Shown here: piece by piece, positions 43,219 to 53,714 of the stretch
How the letters are laid out: each line of letters opens with the position of its first letter
Position numbering within the stretch: the first letter of the stretch is position 1
Assembly: GCA_964424505.1 (NCBI GenBank)
Contig: CAYRIQ010000001.1
Location: forward strand, 1 to 64,000
Reading direction: 5' to 3'
DNA length: 64,000 bases
Source: CAJBLF01 sp964424505
GTDB taxonomy: Bacteria > Patescibacteriota > Gracilibacteria > Absconditabacterales > Absconditicoccaceae
The notes under the pieces: generated by a model
Database searches by the model: none
What the model was told of the DNA's origin: nothing
What the model saw: the letters and a program-made list of their open reading frames with translations, nothing else
Position numbers and translations under genes: made by a program

Positions 43219-45414
43219 TTATTGTGGCATTAAAAATCTTTTATTATAATAACTAATATTTTTCAAAAATCATTTAAACCATATAATATCCTCACTGATA
43301 ATTTTTTTCTTGATTTCATCATCACATTTTTCTCCACAAAATTTTGCTCGATTCATTTCTCAAATTTTTAGATAGTCTTTATTGTCATCAATTTCTATCC
43401 AATAGGTAATGATTTGATTAAAGTCAGCTTGGATATCATGGATTATACTGATCATTTTAGCATGATATTGTTCATCAATATGCAAAATATTTTCAATATA
43501 AAGTTGTATAAGAATTTCAATATGTTTAGCAGTAGTGTTTTGAAGATACGTCAAAAAAATCAATACACCAAAAATAGTTTCTCTAAGTGTAGAAAATATG
43601 CCCAAAATTACAAGATCAGAATAATCTTTTTGTAGGAGAAGACCATTGTCTCGCATTGCTCTAAAAAATTTTTTGCTGATCCAAAAATCTAGGTTGTATA
43701 TATTTTCTTTGATATGATAAATATCTTGTTCGGTTAGATTGTTTTTCAACGTAGATAAAAATCCTGTATCCACTAAATGTATAGAAATATCTTGATAGAC
43801 CATTTCGACAAATTGATCATCATGTATGCGTACCATGTCAGATATTTCCGACCCTATCAGTCATTTAAAAAGCTCAATAATCATTTTATTTTTTATATAA
43901 AGTCTTATATCTTTTGGATTTATATCCTGTAGGATAGTCGCAATAGCTGTTTCGTCAAAAGATTTTAAAAGACTTATATTTGAGTATACATCTTTAATAT
44001 TCGTTTTTTGAGGTAAGAGAAATTTTTGTTTTCCTGCCCTCACATTTTCTGCAGTATGTTTATAGAAAAAAACATTTTTGCCATACTGATAAAGAAGCCT
44101 ACCATAATAGGGTAGTGTATAATCTTTTTTGTCTAAATGATCTGAAATAGAAAAAGTATATTCGATAATTGGTTTTCTAAACAATCTAAGAAAAAATGTA
44201 TCTCATCTAGATAGTCGAGATCATCAGATCAAAGTAATATAAAAATTTAAAATTTTTTCCATAATTTTAGATTCTTTTTTGATTCTTTCTGGGATTTTGA
44301 AACTTTCTATATTTTCTACATTTTCACCGATAGAAGACATCAAATCATCAAGATCTTCTTGAATGGCTCATGGAGTACTATCTTGCTCTCTAAATACCGT
44401 GACAATATACTTTTGTACTCACTCAAAAAAGTTTTTTTTGAAATGTTTATAATCTGTAATATAGAGCAAAAAATTTTCTAGTTGAGTATCATCTTTATGA
44501 AAGCTCTTGATAAAACCATCAAGTATTTTTTTGTCGAACAGTTTTGCAATGATAGAATCTGTAATGAGAAACATATCAGCATCAATAAAAAGGTATCTCA
44601 AGAGAATATCCGCAGGGAGTATAGATTGCAATATTTTTGTTTCTATGGATGAAAAAAAAGTCTGATGAGTAAATTCTTGGTGATGTCAGATAAATTCTGC
44701 ATAAATTGTTTTTTCTTTACCTTTGAGCTCATCATAAAAAATCCAAGAATATATATCTTTGTCAGAAACCTGTGGATGTATAAATAGAGTATTAAAGTTT
44801 TTATATACAGCAAACAATAAAAAGAAAAGCTCTACTTGATTGAGTAGTGATTTTTTCAATTCTTTGATAATTGTGGGATCAATTTTTTTTCCTGTTTGTT
44901 GAAAAACAAAAGTATAAAAAGAAAAAACTATTTCTATAAACCAGTTATAATTTTTTTCTCTTTCTTGATAAGGAAATATTTTTATCCTTGCAAAAAAAAC
45001 AAAACTTAACAAAAAAACAGTATACAAAAAATTAAGATAATATTCTGGTGGATAATTTCTAAATACATCTTTGACATACAATGCTACCACGAGTGATAAG
45101 TGATTCGCAATATTAGCAGGAGAAAAAAATCTATAGCCATTGAGGTTGGCGGTAGCACAATAACTATAATACGTGTCAATGTCTTTTTGTTTAGTAGCAT
45201 TATTTTCTCCAAATCCAATTTTAAATTCGAACGGATCAAGCGTTACATCAAAAAGATTGAGTTTATAATTTTCTACAATTTTTCTATTAATTACTGAAAA
45301 AAATTCTTTCGTTGAAATAAACGAAATAAACATACTTGCAGGATTGATAGTTTGTGCAATTATTTCATCAGGAAATAACGATAGTAAAATTCTTTTAAAT
45401 AACTGCATATACAT
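43219..45414 (-). CDS. Orphan protein of about 731 aa
   Basis: One frame, bridging several TGA codons, runs from ATG 45414 (or 45408, MQLFKRILLSLFPDE) to TAA 43219. No family is recognised. It is rich in Phe, Ile, Tyr and Lys. It has no signal peptide, but hydrophobic stretches about residues 125-185 (LYTVFLLSFVFFARIKIF, then a second) could be membrane-associated. The rest looks helical. The C-terminus carries CGEKC and ends FKGFLKNISYYNKRFLMPQ. It stands alone between nrdR and an FKBP lipoprotein. Confidence 0.75.
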
Positions 45415-45452
45415 AGAAAATAGTGATAAATTATGATCATAAAATATAAAAT

Positions 45453-45956
45453 TTATTCTTTTGCAAGAATAGTAATTTCATATTTTAAGGTATCTCGTGT
45501 TTGTCTAGGATTGATATCAAAAAGGACTAAAACATTTCCTTCATCATCTTTTTCTGTCCCTGTAATGATTCATTCGACTCATCATAAATTGTGCATAGTA
45601 CCATTGGTTGGTGTAATACTAAGTTTATCAAAAATGAGTTGTGAAATTTTTTGAATATTTTTTGCATCATAAAGTTTTCCATATCATTTTGCTGGCTTGA
45701 TAGTTATAGATTTAGTTTTTCCTACCTTCATACCAATGACACCCTCATCCAATCCTTGAATTACTTGTCATGAACCTACAATAAACATGAGTGGTATAGC
45801 TTCGGTATTTTGATCAAAAGTTTTTCCATCAGGGAAAGTTGCCGTATATACGATAGAGATATTGTCACCTTTTTTTACACTGTTTTTACTAGAACATCAC
45901 GCAAATATCAAAACAGCAAATACCAAAACACATGCAAGAGAAAGAAATTTTTTCAT
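45453..45956 (-). CDS. FKBP-type peptidyl-prolyl isomerase, lipoprotein
   Basis: 167 aa. An N-terminal lipoprotein signal (VLVFAVLIFAGCSSKN) has its lipobox Gly encoded by TGA and the lipidated Cys next. The FKBP domain has VKKGDNISIVYTATFPDGKT, FDQNTEAIPLMFIVGSG, VIQGLDEGVIGMKVGK and the AKGYGK segment; an IF-like (SlyD-type) insert follows with GTMHNLGGVEG. It probably assists folding of exported proteins at the outer face of the membrane. It is transcribed in the direction of the orphan gene downstream. Confidence 0.9.
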
Positions 45957-46060
45957 AGCAAAAGAGTTAAACAATAAAATGCTTTAAAATAAGCATAGAT
46001 ACTATGTATAGTAGTAGTTATTTAATCCAACAAAGCAATCCAAAATACGTACCAAAAATA

Positions 46061-46471
46061 TTATTTACTGATTTTCTCGAGGATAAATTTGTTCCATGAT
46101 GCCTGCGGACTATTGACGCTTTTATCTTGATATTCAAATGGTGATGTTGTACTTCAAGTCTTTATTTGTTGCTTTTGATATATTTCTTCAAATTTAACGA
46201 TATATTCTCTTTCTGAAAGCATATTATTTTCGTGTTCAAGAAAATATTTAGCATATTCAGATTTTTCATAATTTACCAAAAAATTTTGTGTAAAATCAAG
46301 CTCACTAGTTTTGATATGTTGTTGTATATTTGCTTCTTCGATAGCTGTTTCTATTGATACATAGTTTACATATGTTCTGATCGCTATGATCATCGCAAAA
46401 ACATCAAGAATCAAAATTCCATACTTTATACGATTTGGATATCTTCTGAGTAGTGTTTGTAGTGTATCCAT
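46061..46471 (-). CDS. Hypothetical single-pass membrane protein
   Basis: 136 aa with a basic N-terminus (MDTLQTLLRRYPNRIKYG), one transmembrane helix (ILILDVFAMIIAIRTYV, about 19-36) and a charged, probably coiled-coil tail. The size and plan resemble small divisome or secretion helpers such as FtsL-like proteins, but no signature allows a claim. One TGA near the end extends the frame to SWNKFILEKISK. Confidence 0.6.
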
Positions 46472-46562
46472 AATAACTAAACGATGAAAGGGATCAAATA
46501 TTTCTGTATTTTCATACAGTAATGAAGTATTGTTATTCTTAGTTGAAAAATCAAGCTAAATT

Positions 46563-46664
46563 AATAAAAATTAAAAGATTAAAAATTTTCTAAAATTAAA
46601 AAATTCATAACATAATATATTCATATTTTTTTGTTGATATTCAAAATCTTTTAATCTTTTAGTC
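46563..46664. repeat. AT-rich inverted repeat before mutL
   Basis: AAAATTAAAAGATTAAAAA-type sequence on the left is matched by ATTCAAAATCTTTTAATCTTTTA on the right around an unpaired centre. A very similar pair lies at 59428-59519 before murF. Both end within a few bases of the downstream start codon. Confidence 0.5.
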
Positions 46665-46669
46665 AATGT

Positions 46670-48379
46670 ATGTCTATACGTAAACTTCCAGAATATCTTA
46701 TCAATAGGCTCAAGGCATGAGAAATTGTAGAAAGACCAGCATCTATTCTCAAAGAACTTATAGAAAATAGTTTAGATGCAGGAGCATTGACGATAAAAAT
46801 AGATATTCATGATGGAGGGAAATCACTCATCACGATCGAAGATGATGGATCGTGAATAGAATTGTCAGATATGGATTTATTATTTGAAAGATATGCAACA
46901 TCAAAAATACACGGAGAACAAGATTTGTTCAATCTCAGTAGTTATGGATTTCGTTGAGAAGCACTAGCAAGTATAGCTGAAGTGAGCAAAACTACCATTA
47001 TCTCCAAGACAGAATATAGTGAAATAGGTACTAAAATAACAAAGTCAGGGATGGATTCTATCGTTAAACACCAACCAGTAGGATTTACACATGGGACATT
47101 GGTAACTATTCAAGATCTATTTTACAATGTACCTGCGAGACTAAAATTTTTAAAATCTTCACAGACTGAATTTTTTTATTGTTACAATTACATCGTAGAT
47201 ATTGCTATCATGCATCCAGACAAAACATTTATTTTCAAAAAAAACGACAAAGTCGTATTTGATCTTCAACCAAGAGACTCCCTCATGGAGCGTATCATAG
47301 ATATTTACAAAAAAGATCGATCAGCACATATCAAAGAGCTTGATTTTAAAAGTGAGGAACTATCTTTGTACGGAATTGTAGGAAATGCACAATTGCTCTT
47401 TTGATCAGCAGAAAATATCAAAATATATGTCAACAAAAGGCCAGTACAAGACAAAATCATCAGAAAAGCTCTTATGGATGCCTACTATAGACAAATAACA
47501 CCAGGTGAATATCCATTGGCTATATTGATGATCGATGCAAAACCAAGTTTTGTAGATGTAAACGTACATCCCAGAAAACTTGAGGTAAAATTTGCAGATT
47601 CTAGAAAAGTCTATGATGTGGTTCACTCAAATATTCAAAATGCATTATGAGAAAAAAAAATTTCTAATGTTAGTCAATCATTTACTCCTTTGAATACGCC
47701 ATGAAATGTAAACATAGGATCATCTTCTTTGTTATATGACCAAATATCAGCACAGCCAAATATAACGCAGTCTACAATGTTTACAACCCAAGAACCTCAA
47801 CCATTTCGAAATGATGAAATAGGTGAATATAAGGTGATAGGACAACTTTGGAATGCATATATTCTTTTGGAATCAGATGACGCAATATATTATATTGATC
47901 AACATGCATTAGCAGAAAGGATCCTTTTTGAAAAAATAAAAAAATCTATTGCTGAATGATCTTCTTCGGAAACGTTGCTTCAACCACTTATTCTTGAGAT
48001 CACGAACATCCCAAATCTCGACGAAAAATTAGAAGAAATAAATATCTTAGGATTTGATGTCTCTATGATAGGAGAAAATAAAATAGCAATATATGCTGTT
48101 CCGCAAATATTTTCTGTGTACAAAATTGATATGGAAAAAATATTTAATCATATTTTATATATGGAAACAATTACGTTTAATTATATTTTAGACAAAATAT
48201 TTGCTACTCACGCGTGTAAGGTCTCTATAAAAGCAGGGGATAGACTCTCATTTCCTGAGATGATAAATCTTGTAAAGGACGGATTTGTACATATTCCATG
48301 ACTTTTCGTTTGTCAGCATGGAAGACCATTTTTTGTTAAAACAGAAAAAAAAGATATAGATAGATTGTTTGATAGATAA
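46670..48379 (+). CDS. mutL: DNA mismatch repair protein MutL
   Basis: MutL couples MutS recognition to strand removal. 569 aa starting MSIRKLPEYLINRLKAGEIV. The GHKL ATPase motifs are complete: ELIENSLDAGA, DDGSGI (TGA-encoded Gly), YATSKI and SYGFRGEALASI. VHPRKLEVKF closes the N-terminal part. A linker of about 70 residues leads to the C-terminal domain with DQHALAERILFE, which matches the DQHA(X)2E(X)4E endonuclease motif, and ACKVSIKAGDRL. It is therefore probably a nicking MutL. No mutS is in the window. An ATG four bases upstream is out of frame. Confidence 0.95.
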
Positions 48380-48396
48380 ACATTATAACAAACCAC

Positions 48397-49425
48397 TTAT
48401 CTTATTTCTATTTGATACCCAGTAAGCTGAGTTGCTAATTTTACATTAGAAGCTCATTTACCTATAGCGAGTGCTTTTTGACTTTCGTCCATAGTAACGA
48501 TAGCTTTATTGTCTATGATTTCTACATGATTGATTTGTGCTGGTTTAAGACAATTTTTTATCAACAAAATTGGATCTTCTGCATCTTCCACAAAATCTAT
48601 TTTTTCACCATCAAGTAGTGAAAGGACAGTATTGATTCTATCTCATTTGCTTCCTACCATTACACCAACAGGATCGACTTTTTCTTCATTTGAGGAAACA
48701 ATGATTTTTGTCCTTTTCCCAGGAATTCTTACAATTTTTTCTATCATGACTATGCCTTCTTCGAGTTCTGGCACAATTTTTTTGAGGATCGCTTCAATGT
48801 ATTCTGTAGTAGATTGTGTTATTTCAAGGACAATTCAACCTTGTCATTTGGATATTTGTTTCAATAATACAAAAATTTCTTCTCCTGGTTCATACATTCT
48901 ATTTGGAATTTGTCCATCTGGTTGAAGCACAACTGCAGTTCACTCGATATCAAGGATAATGCTATCTGCATGGACTCTAATCACTCTTGCTTTCAATAAT
49001 TCTCCTTGTTTGTTTTGAAATTTTTCGTAAAATCTTTCTCTTTCAATGCCTTTTAAACTTTGTTTTATGGTTTGAGCAGCAGATTGAGCTGCAATTCTAG
49101 AAAGTTCAAGGGTCTCAGGAGTCACATTGATTAATAATTTTTCTCACAAAGTAGCATCTTTCCTTATTTTTTTTGCATCAGCAAGCGTAATTTGTTCTTC
49201 AGGTTCTTCTACATCTTTGACTACTTCCAATTCTCTATAAATAGTTACTGTTCCATCATTTTCAATATTTACAATAATTTCAGATTTTTTATATTGAGGA
49301 AAATCTTTTTTAAATCCAGATTTAATACCCGATTTTACAATCTCAAGTACTTGATAAGGATCGAATTTATAATCATCTACAAGTGCCATAATTGCAGTTT
49401 GGATACTTTTCCCGTCTAATTTCAT
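48397..49425 (-). CDS. nusA: Transcription termination/antitermination factor NusA
   Basis: 342-aa NusA with the usual core: N-terminal RNAP-binding domain (about residues 1-130, ALVDDYKFDPYQVLEIVKSG), S1 domain (KARVIRVHADSIILDIEG..PNRMYEPGEEIFV) and two KH domains (DPVGVMVGSKGDRINTV and KALAIGKSGSNVKLATQL). It ends right after KH2 without the acidic repeats of some proteobacteria. It converges on mutL with 17 bp between the stops. A hairpin with a T-run stands about 25 bp before its start codon. Confidence 0.95.
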
Positions 49426-49442
49426 CGATTTTTTGGAGTAAA

Positions 49443-49470
49443 TAAAAAATAGGATAAGCTTATTATCCTA
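49443..49470 (-). terminator. Terminator or attenuator between hemW and nusA
   Basis: On the minus strand TAGGATAA, a 5-base loop and TTATCCTA (49470 to 49450) run into a T-rich tract. It lies 119 bp after the hemW stop and about 25 bp before the nusA ATG, so it could end hemW transcription or attenuate nusA. Confidence 0.6.
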
Positions 49471-49588
49471 CATATATAGTATATTTTTATAATTCAACTT
49501 CAATACTAATTTTTAGTAAATAATGTATATTCTATTTTCAGAGATTTGATTGTGTATTGTATATATATGTACACAAAAAAATAAAAAT

Positions 49589-50923
49589 TTATAATTTTTT
49601 TAGTAAATCAGTAATTATGCTATTGTACACGTTCATACCTGTATCTGTGAGTCTGAGTTTAGTTCCATCTCGCTCAATTAATCATTTTTTTTTATAAATA
49701 GATAACAAGGATTCGTAGGTAGGTACAAGCATAGGAATAAATTTTTTAAGATCAGCGATTCCTTCCCTAGTTCTGAGTCTGAGAAAAAATTCTTCAATTA
49801 ATATATCTGATTTATTCAGCACATGGACTTCTTTTTCATCGACTCGATGTCATTCAAGATATTGCTTGATATCTCATGTATTAGTTCGGCGAATGCCGAA
49901 GGGTTGAAGGGTTGAAGCGTTGAAATGTTGAAATGTTTTTGGATTGTTTATTATTCATTGCTGATTAAAAAATGAGCTCGCAGACAACCCCAATCCAAGA
50001 TAGTTTTCCATATTCCAGTAAATCATATTGTGTATAGATGCTTTACCTGCTGCAGCAAAATTTGAGATTTCATATCTCATAAGTCATGCATCTTCGATCA
50101 TTTCTTTCAAGAGCAAAAATTCCTCCATAATCTCTTCATCAGTTCCATAGTATGTCGGTGGATAAGTTACCTCACCCCCAACCTCTCTCCCATTTTTAGA
50201 GAGGAGTGACTTTCCTTCTCCATAGCTTGCCCCGTATATTTCACTGCGGGGTAATAGGGAGGGTGAGGGTGGGGTAGTATTGCTTAGTCCTTCTAGTGTA
50301 TATAAGGAAATACTGTCAACATATCCGCTTGCAAGAAATTTTTGAAAAAAATCACGTTTAAATTCATGTCGCAATTGTTTGAAACCATTTTTGCTGACTT
50401 GGAATTTTCCAAATGCAATAAAATCAAAATTGAAGACATTGTTTCCTTGTTTGAGTTTGATGAGTGATCTCAGAAACTCTACAATACTTCAGAAATTATA
50501 TGCTCTTCAAGCCAGTTTTAGAACTTCATCATCAAAACTTTGAATGCCAAAACTATATCTTAGTCTAGAAAGTTTTGGATATTTTTTATTCAATGTTTGT
50601 ACAAAGGTCAAAACTTCTTCTTCTGGATATGGATTTAATTCGATACTGAGTTCTGCTAAATCTTCAAGATTAAACTTGGTTTTTATGTATTCGATGATAT
50701 CAATGATCCTTGTAACTCACATTCTACTAGGTGTTCCTCATCCAAAATATAATGTTTTCAATGCTTTGTCTACCAAAGTATTTGCATAATGATCGATTTC
50801 TTTTTTCAATGCTATAATATAGTCATCGATTAAGGTATCAGAAGAATCTACTGGCATACTATTGAAGGAACAATAAGCACATTTGCTTGTACAAAAGGGA
50901 ATATGAATATAAAGACTCAACAT
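49589..50923 (-). CDS. hemW: HemW-like radical SAM protein with two in-frame repeat insertions
   Basis: HemW is a radical SAM heme chaperone related to oxygen-independent coproporphyrinogen oxidase. The 444-aa frame starts MLSLYIHIPFCTSKCAYCSF, where the CxxxCxxC iron-sulfur ligands are complete. FGGGTPSRM and LSRLRYSFGIQSFDDEVLKL follow, then GLMRYEISNFA and MENYLGLGLSASSF. Two stretches are not family sequence: about 45 residues (including LPRSEIYGASYGEGKS) encoded by a GC-rich palindromic repeat at 50168-50277, and about 20 residues near IRRTN encoded by a TTGAAGGGTTGAAG-type repeat. Both keep the frame. The C-terminal winged-helix part (RTREGIADLKKFI) is normal. Confidence 0.88.
50168..50277. 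repeat. GC-rich palindromic repeat inside hemW
   Basis: ACCTCACCCCCAACC at one end pairs with the GGTGAGGGTGGGGT at the other; an inner CCCCG..CGGGG hairpin is present. Bases 50217-50255 are identical over 39 bp to 52066-52104 inside rimO. Its minus-strand reading is open in the hemW frame. Confidence 0.85.
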
Positions 50924-50951
50924 ATATAGTTTTAAAATGACTAAAAAATAT

Positions 50952-51830
50952 TTATTCTCTGCTTAAATCGAGACCTTCTCCGTATTCGAATTTGCCGAGT
51001 TTGAGTCAAATTTTATCTTTTTTGCAATACTGTTTATAATCGAGTACTTTTTGTTTTCTATTTTCAATCGGTTCTTTAGTCATCATACCAGGACCACCGA
51101 TACATCATCACTCACAGGCGAGGATATCAAGGAATCTGATATTTTGATTGTTCTTAAATTTTTGAAATCCTGCATCGAGATTCGCTGGACCATCAACGAC
51201 CAGTATTTGATCTTTAGTTAAAATTCATTTAATATGGAGACTATCAGCTACGCCTCATGCAAGGGGATAGACTTTGGTATAATCATTATAAAATTTATCA
51301 AAATCTGGTGTGCCATCTTCCGTCACGGAATACGTAAATTCTTTCGGTTCGATAGTATTTTCTTTGGTATAATTGAAGATATCTTGCAGTTCTTTAAATG
51401 TTATCGCAAAATCGATGCCATATTGTTTCGCTTCCATTTTCTTGGTAAAACATGGTCCGATAAAAAGTGTTTTATATTCCGGACCATACGCTTTCTTTAC
51501 AAATCTATTCATCACTACCATAGGTGACGCTACATCGATAATATATTCTTTTAGCTCTGGATATTTAAACTCAATCATTTTGACAACTGTAGGACAGTTG
51601 GGACAAATATATCTTTTATCAGGATTTTCTTTTAAGATCCTCTCATATTCCATATTGATTAATTTCGCCGCATAGGTGAGCTCTACAACCTTCTTTATAC
51701 CGATTGATTTGAGGTTAATGATGATTTCGGGATAAGAGAAATCTCCAGGAAAACTTGGTGCAAGCAAACAGACGATTTTCTCGTGTTGGAGAGCATCTAC
51801 GAGAGTCTGAAGTTCTGGAGTAAGAGACAT
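50952..51830 (-). CDS. H-cluster-only [FeFe]-hydrogenase-like protein (292 aa)
   Basis: The protein resembles only the catalytic H-cluster domain of [FeFe] hydrogenases. All three signature regions are visible: RYICPNCPTVVKM (L1; normally TSCCPGW), FIGPCFTKKMEA (L2; normally PC-AKK-E) and LACEGGCIGGPGM (L3; normally C-GGC-GGGG). The four cluster cysteines and the L2 Lys are present. There is no N-terminal ferredoxin or NADH-linked domain, where typical enzymes exceed 400 aa. It could make or oxidise H2, as reported for very small hydrogenases in DPANN archaea, or be a sensor or iron-sulfur (Narf/Nar1-like) protein. No maturase genes (hydE, F, G) are in the window. Confidence 0.75.
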
Positions 51831-51990
51831 AGCTAAACAATTACGTTGATAAATATATTATACTGTGTATACAATTTTATCGCCAATTTCCAACTCATTT
51901 TTTTTCTCAAAAGTTCCAATGACTTGGTTTAGAGAAATCTCATCATAAATATCAATTTCCGGACAATGTAATCGTGGCCTGACGAGAAGA

Positions 51991-52130
51991 GTTACCTCAC
52001 CCCCGACCCCTCTCCACTCTCCCGCAGATATTGACGGGACAGGCTCCGAGAGGGGTGATTTTCCCTCTCCATAGCTTGCCCCGTATATTTCACTGCGGGG
52101 TAATGGGGAGGGATTATGGGTGGGGTAATT
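51991..52130. repeat. GC-rich palindromic repeat inside rimO, in frame
   Basis: Terminal GTTACCTCACCCCCGACCCC and GGTGGGGTAAT are complementary. It shares 39 identical bases with the hemW copy and has a nested GAGAGGGG/CCCCTCTCC pair. It encodes about 45 extra residues in the loop of the RimO TRAM domain without a stop. Confidence 0.85.
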
Positions 52131-53136
52131 AATTTCCATAATATACCCGATTTCTTCTTTTCATTTCCTCGCTTCTTCTTGCTCAAGTGTTTGTCTATTT
52201 ACGAGCTGTTTTATTTTAGTAAATCTTGCTCTGATCGTAGTATATTCCACTTTTTTGTCTAATTTACTTGAAGCAGCCAAAGGCTCGTCGTGATATTCAA
52301 ACAACGCGACATTATCAAATCTTGTTTCGTTGACAAACTTCATGAGTTTATCAAAATCTTTCTCCGTTTCGCCGGGGAAACCAATGATAAGATTCGTTCT
52401 AAGAAATCTAACCGGAAATATTTTTTTAATCTGATTCAAAAAATTTTGAATATATTTTTCATCGTATGCCGAATCATTTTCGAAATCTCTAATTTCTTCA
52501 TTTCATTTGAAATTATCGTTTCTCAAATTGTCGGCATTCCTCAATCATCAAAAAGAACTGCGTTTCACTTGCTCTTTTTGCGGTTGAGGGAAAAATCTTC
52601 CCATTCTTTTCAAGACCGGCGAACTGATGTGTTGTAAAGGGATATCAAAATATGGTATAAACTTTTTCAATTTTTTTAGCTCCTCGATTTGACGTAATGT
52701 TACGATGTCGGGATACAAGTAGAGGAGTCTATAGGTGAAATCACCTTTTATTCTGTCTAATTTTTTCAATAGGTCCAATAATTTCGGCTCCCCATAAAGA
52801 TCAGTTCCATATCTCGTAGTGTCTTGTGCGATAAGAATAATTTCTTGTATTCACGCATCAATCATCTGTTGTGCTTCAGTGAGAATTTTTTCTATGGGCA
52901 AAGATTGCTGTTTTCATCTGATCGCTGGGATGATACAAAAGGTACAATGATTATCACATCATTCGGCGATTTTGAGATATTCAAATTTTTGTTCCAGGTT
53001 GGTATATACCCTTGGCGAGTTAGCAAATTCAAAATCTCCAAACGTTTTACTATCGTATCATTGCATAATATTTTTCAACGTTACTGTATTCAAATCTCCT
53101 CGTGATAAGTAATGAAGGTTTCAAAGTGGTTTTGTT

Positions 53137-53243
53137 ACCTCACCCCTACCGCAGGCAGGCCCGGCCCCCCTCTACGGAGTGGAGATGGGTGATTTTTTAT
53201 CTCCCTCTCCATACCATGGGGAGGGATCAAGGGTGTGGTAAGA
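53137..53243. repeat. GC-rich palindromic repeat inside rimO, frame-breaking
   Basis: TACCTCACCCCTACCGCAGG at one end and AAGGGTGTGGTAAG at the other, with CCCCCCTCTACGGAG and CTCCATACCATGGGGAGGG between. It is the same family as the copies at 50.2 and 52.0 kb but more diverged, and it leaves the rimO halves in different frames. Confidence 0.8.
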
Positions 53244-53566
53244 CTTACTAACTTTTTATAGTACTGAACTGCACATCAGAGCAAGTATACGGTCTTCTTA
53301 GCTTTCAAAAGTTTTTTCACAGTTTCGTCAGCTTCATCTCTGCCTGAAGAAATAAATCCACAAGTATTCACAAAAACTATTTTAGTTTTCGGATCAAAAG
53401 GATCGGTAAAATAGTTCAATTGATAGTCAGGAGTCTTGATACTTATATCAAAAAGTCTACCAAGAAAATATTGGCTATCGACCAGATTTTTGGTGCATCA
53501 GAGGTTGATGAGTGAAAAATTTAGTTGTTGCATATATTACAAAAAAACAATAATTAAAATAAACAA

Positions 53567-53698
53567 ATCCTCACTCTCCCCACTTTAGCGTCATTCCCGA
53601 CTTGATCGAGAATCCAAGCTCAATAGTATGGATTCCCATTTTCATGGGAATGACGCCGAGACGGGGAGGGTTGTCAAGGGTCGGGTGAGTTTGTTAAA
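53567..53698. repeat. Nested palindromic repeat between rimO and uvrB
   Basis: Outer arms AACAAATCCTCACTCTCCCC and GGTCGGGTGAGTTTGTT are imperfectly complementary. Inside, GTCATTCCC (53590) and GGGAATGAC (53646) with GGATTCCCATTT form the GTCATTCC-type element. It combines both repeat types and ends 17 bp from the uvrB stop. Confidence 0.75.
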
Positions 53699-53714
53699 AA
53701 AATTAAAATAAAAA

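Larger units (their letters stand above)
51858..53533 (-). pseudogene. rimO: RimO-type methylthiotransferase, frameshifted at a repeat insertion
   Basis: RimO methylthiolates Asp89 of ribosomal protein S12. The start (ATG 53533, LINLGCTKNLVDSQYFLGRL) and VFVNTCGFISSGRDEAD are RimO-like, with two of the three N-terminal Cys and the third in LLGCAV. After YYKKLVS the frame enters a GC-rich repeat (53137-53243) and meets a TAA at 53135. RimO continues in another frame with GCDNHCTFCIIPAIRGK, the radical SAM motif, LIAQDTTRYGTDLYG, YLYPD and FDIPLQHIS. The C-terminal TRAM domain holds a second, in-frame repeat insertion (LPRSEIYGASYGEGKS) before HCPEIDIYDEI. So the gene is broken here or the repeat is misassembled. 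Confidence 0.8.
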
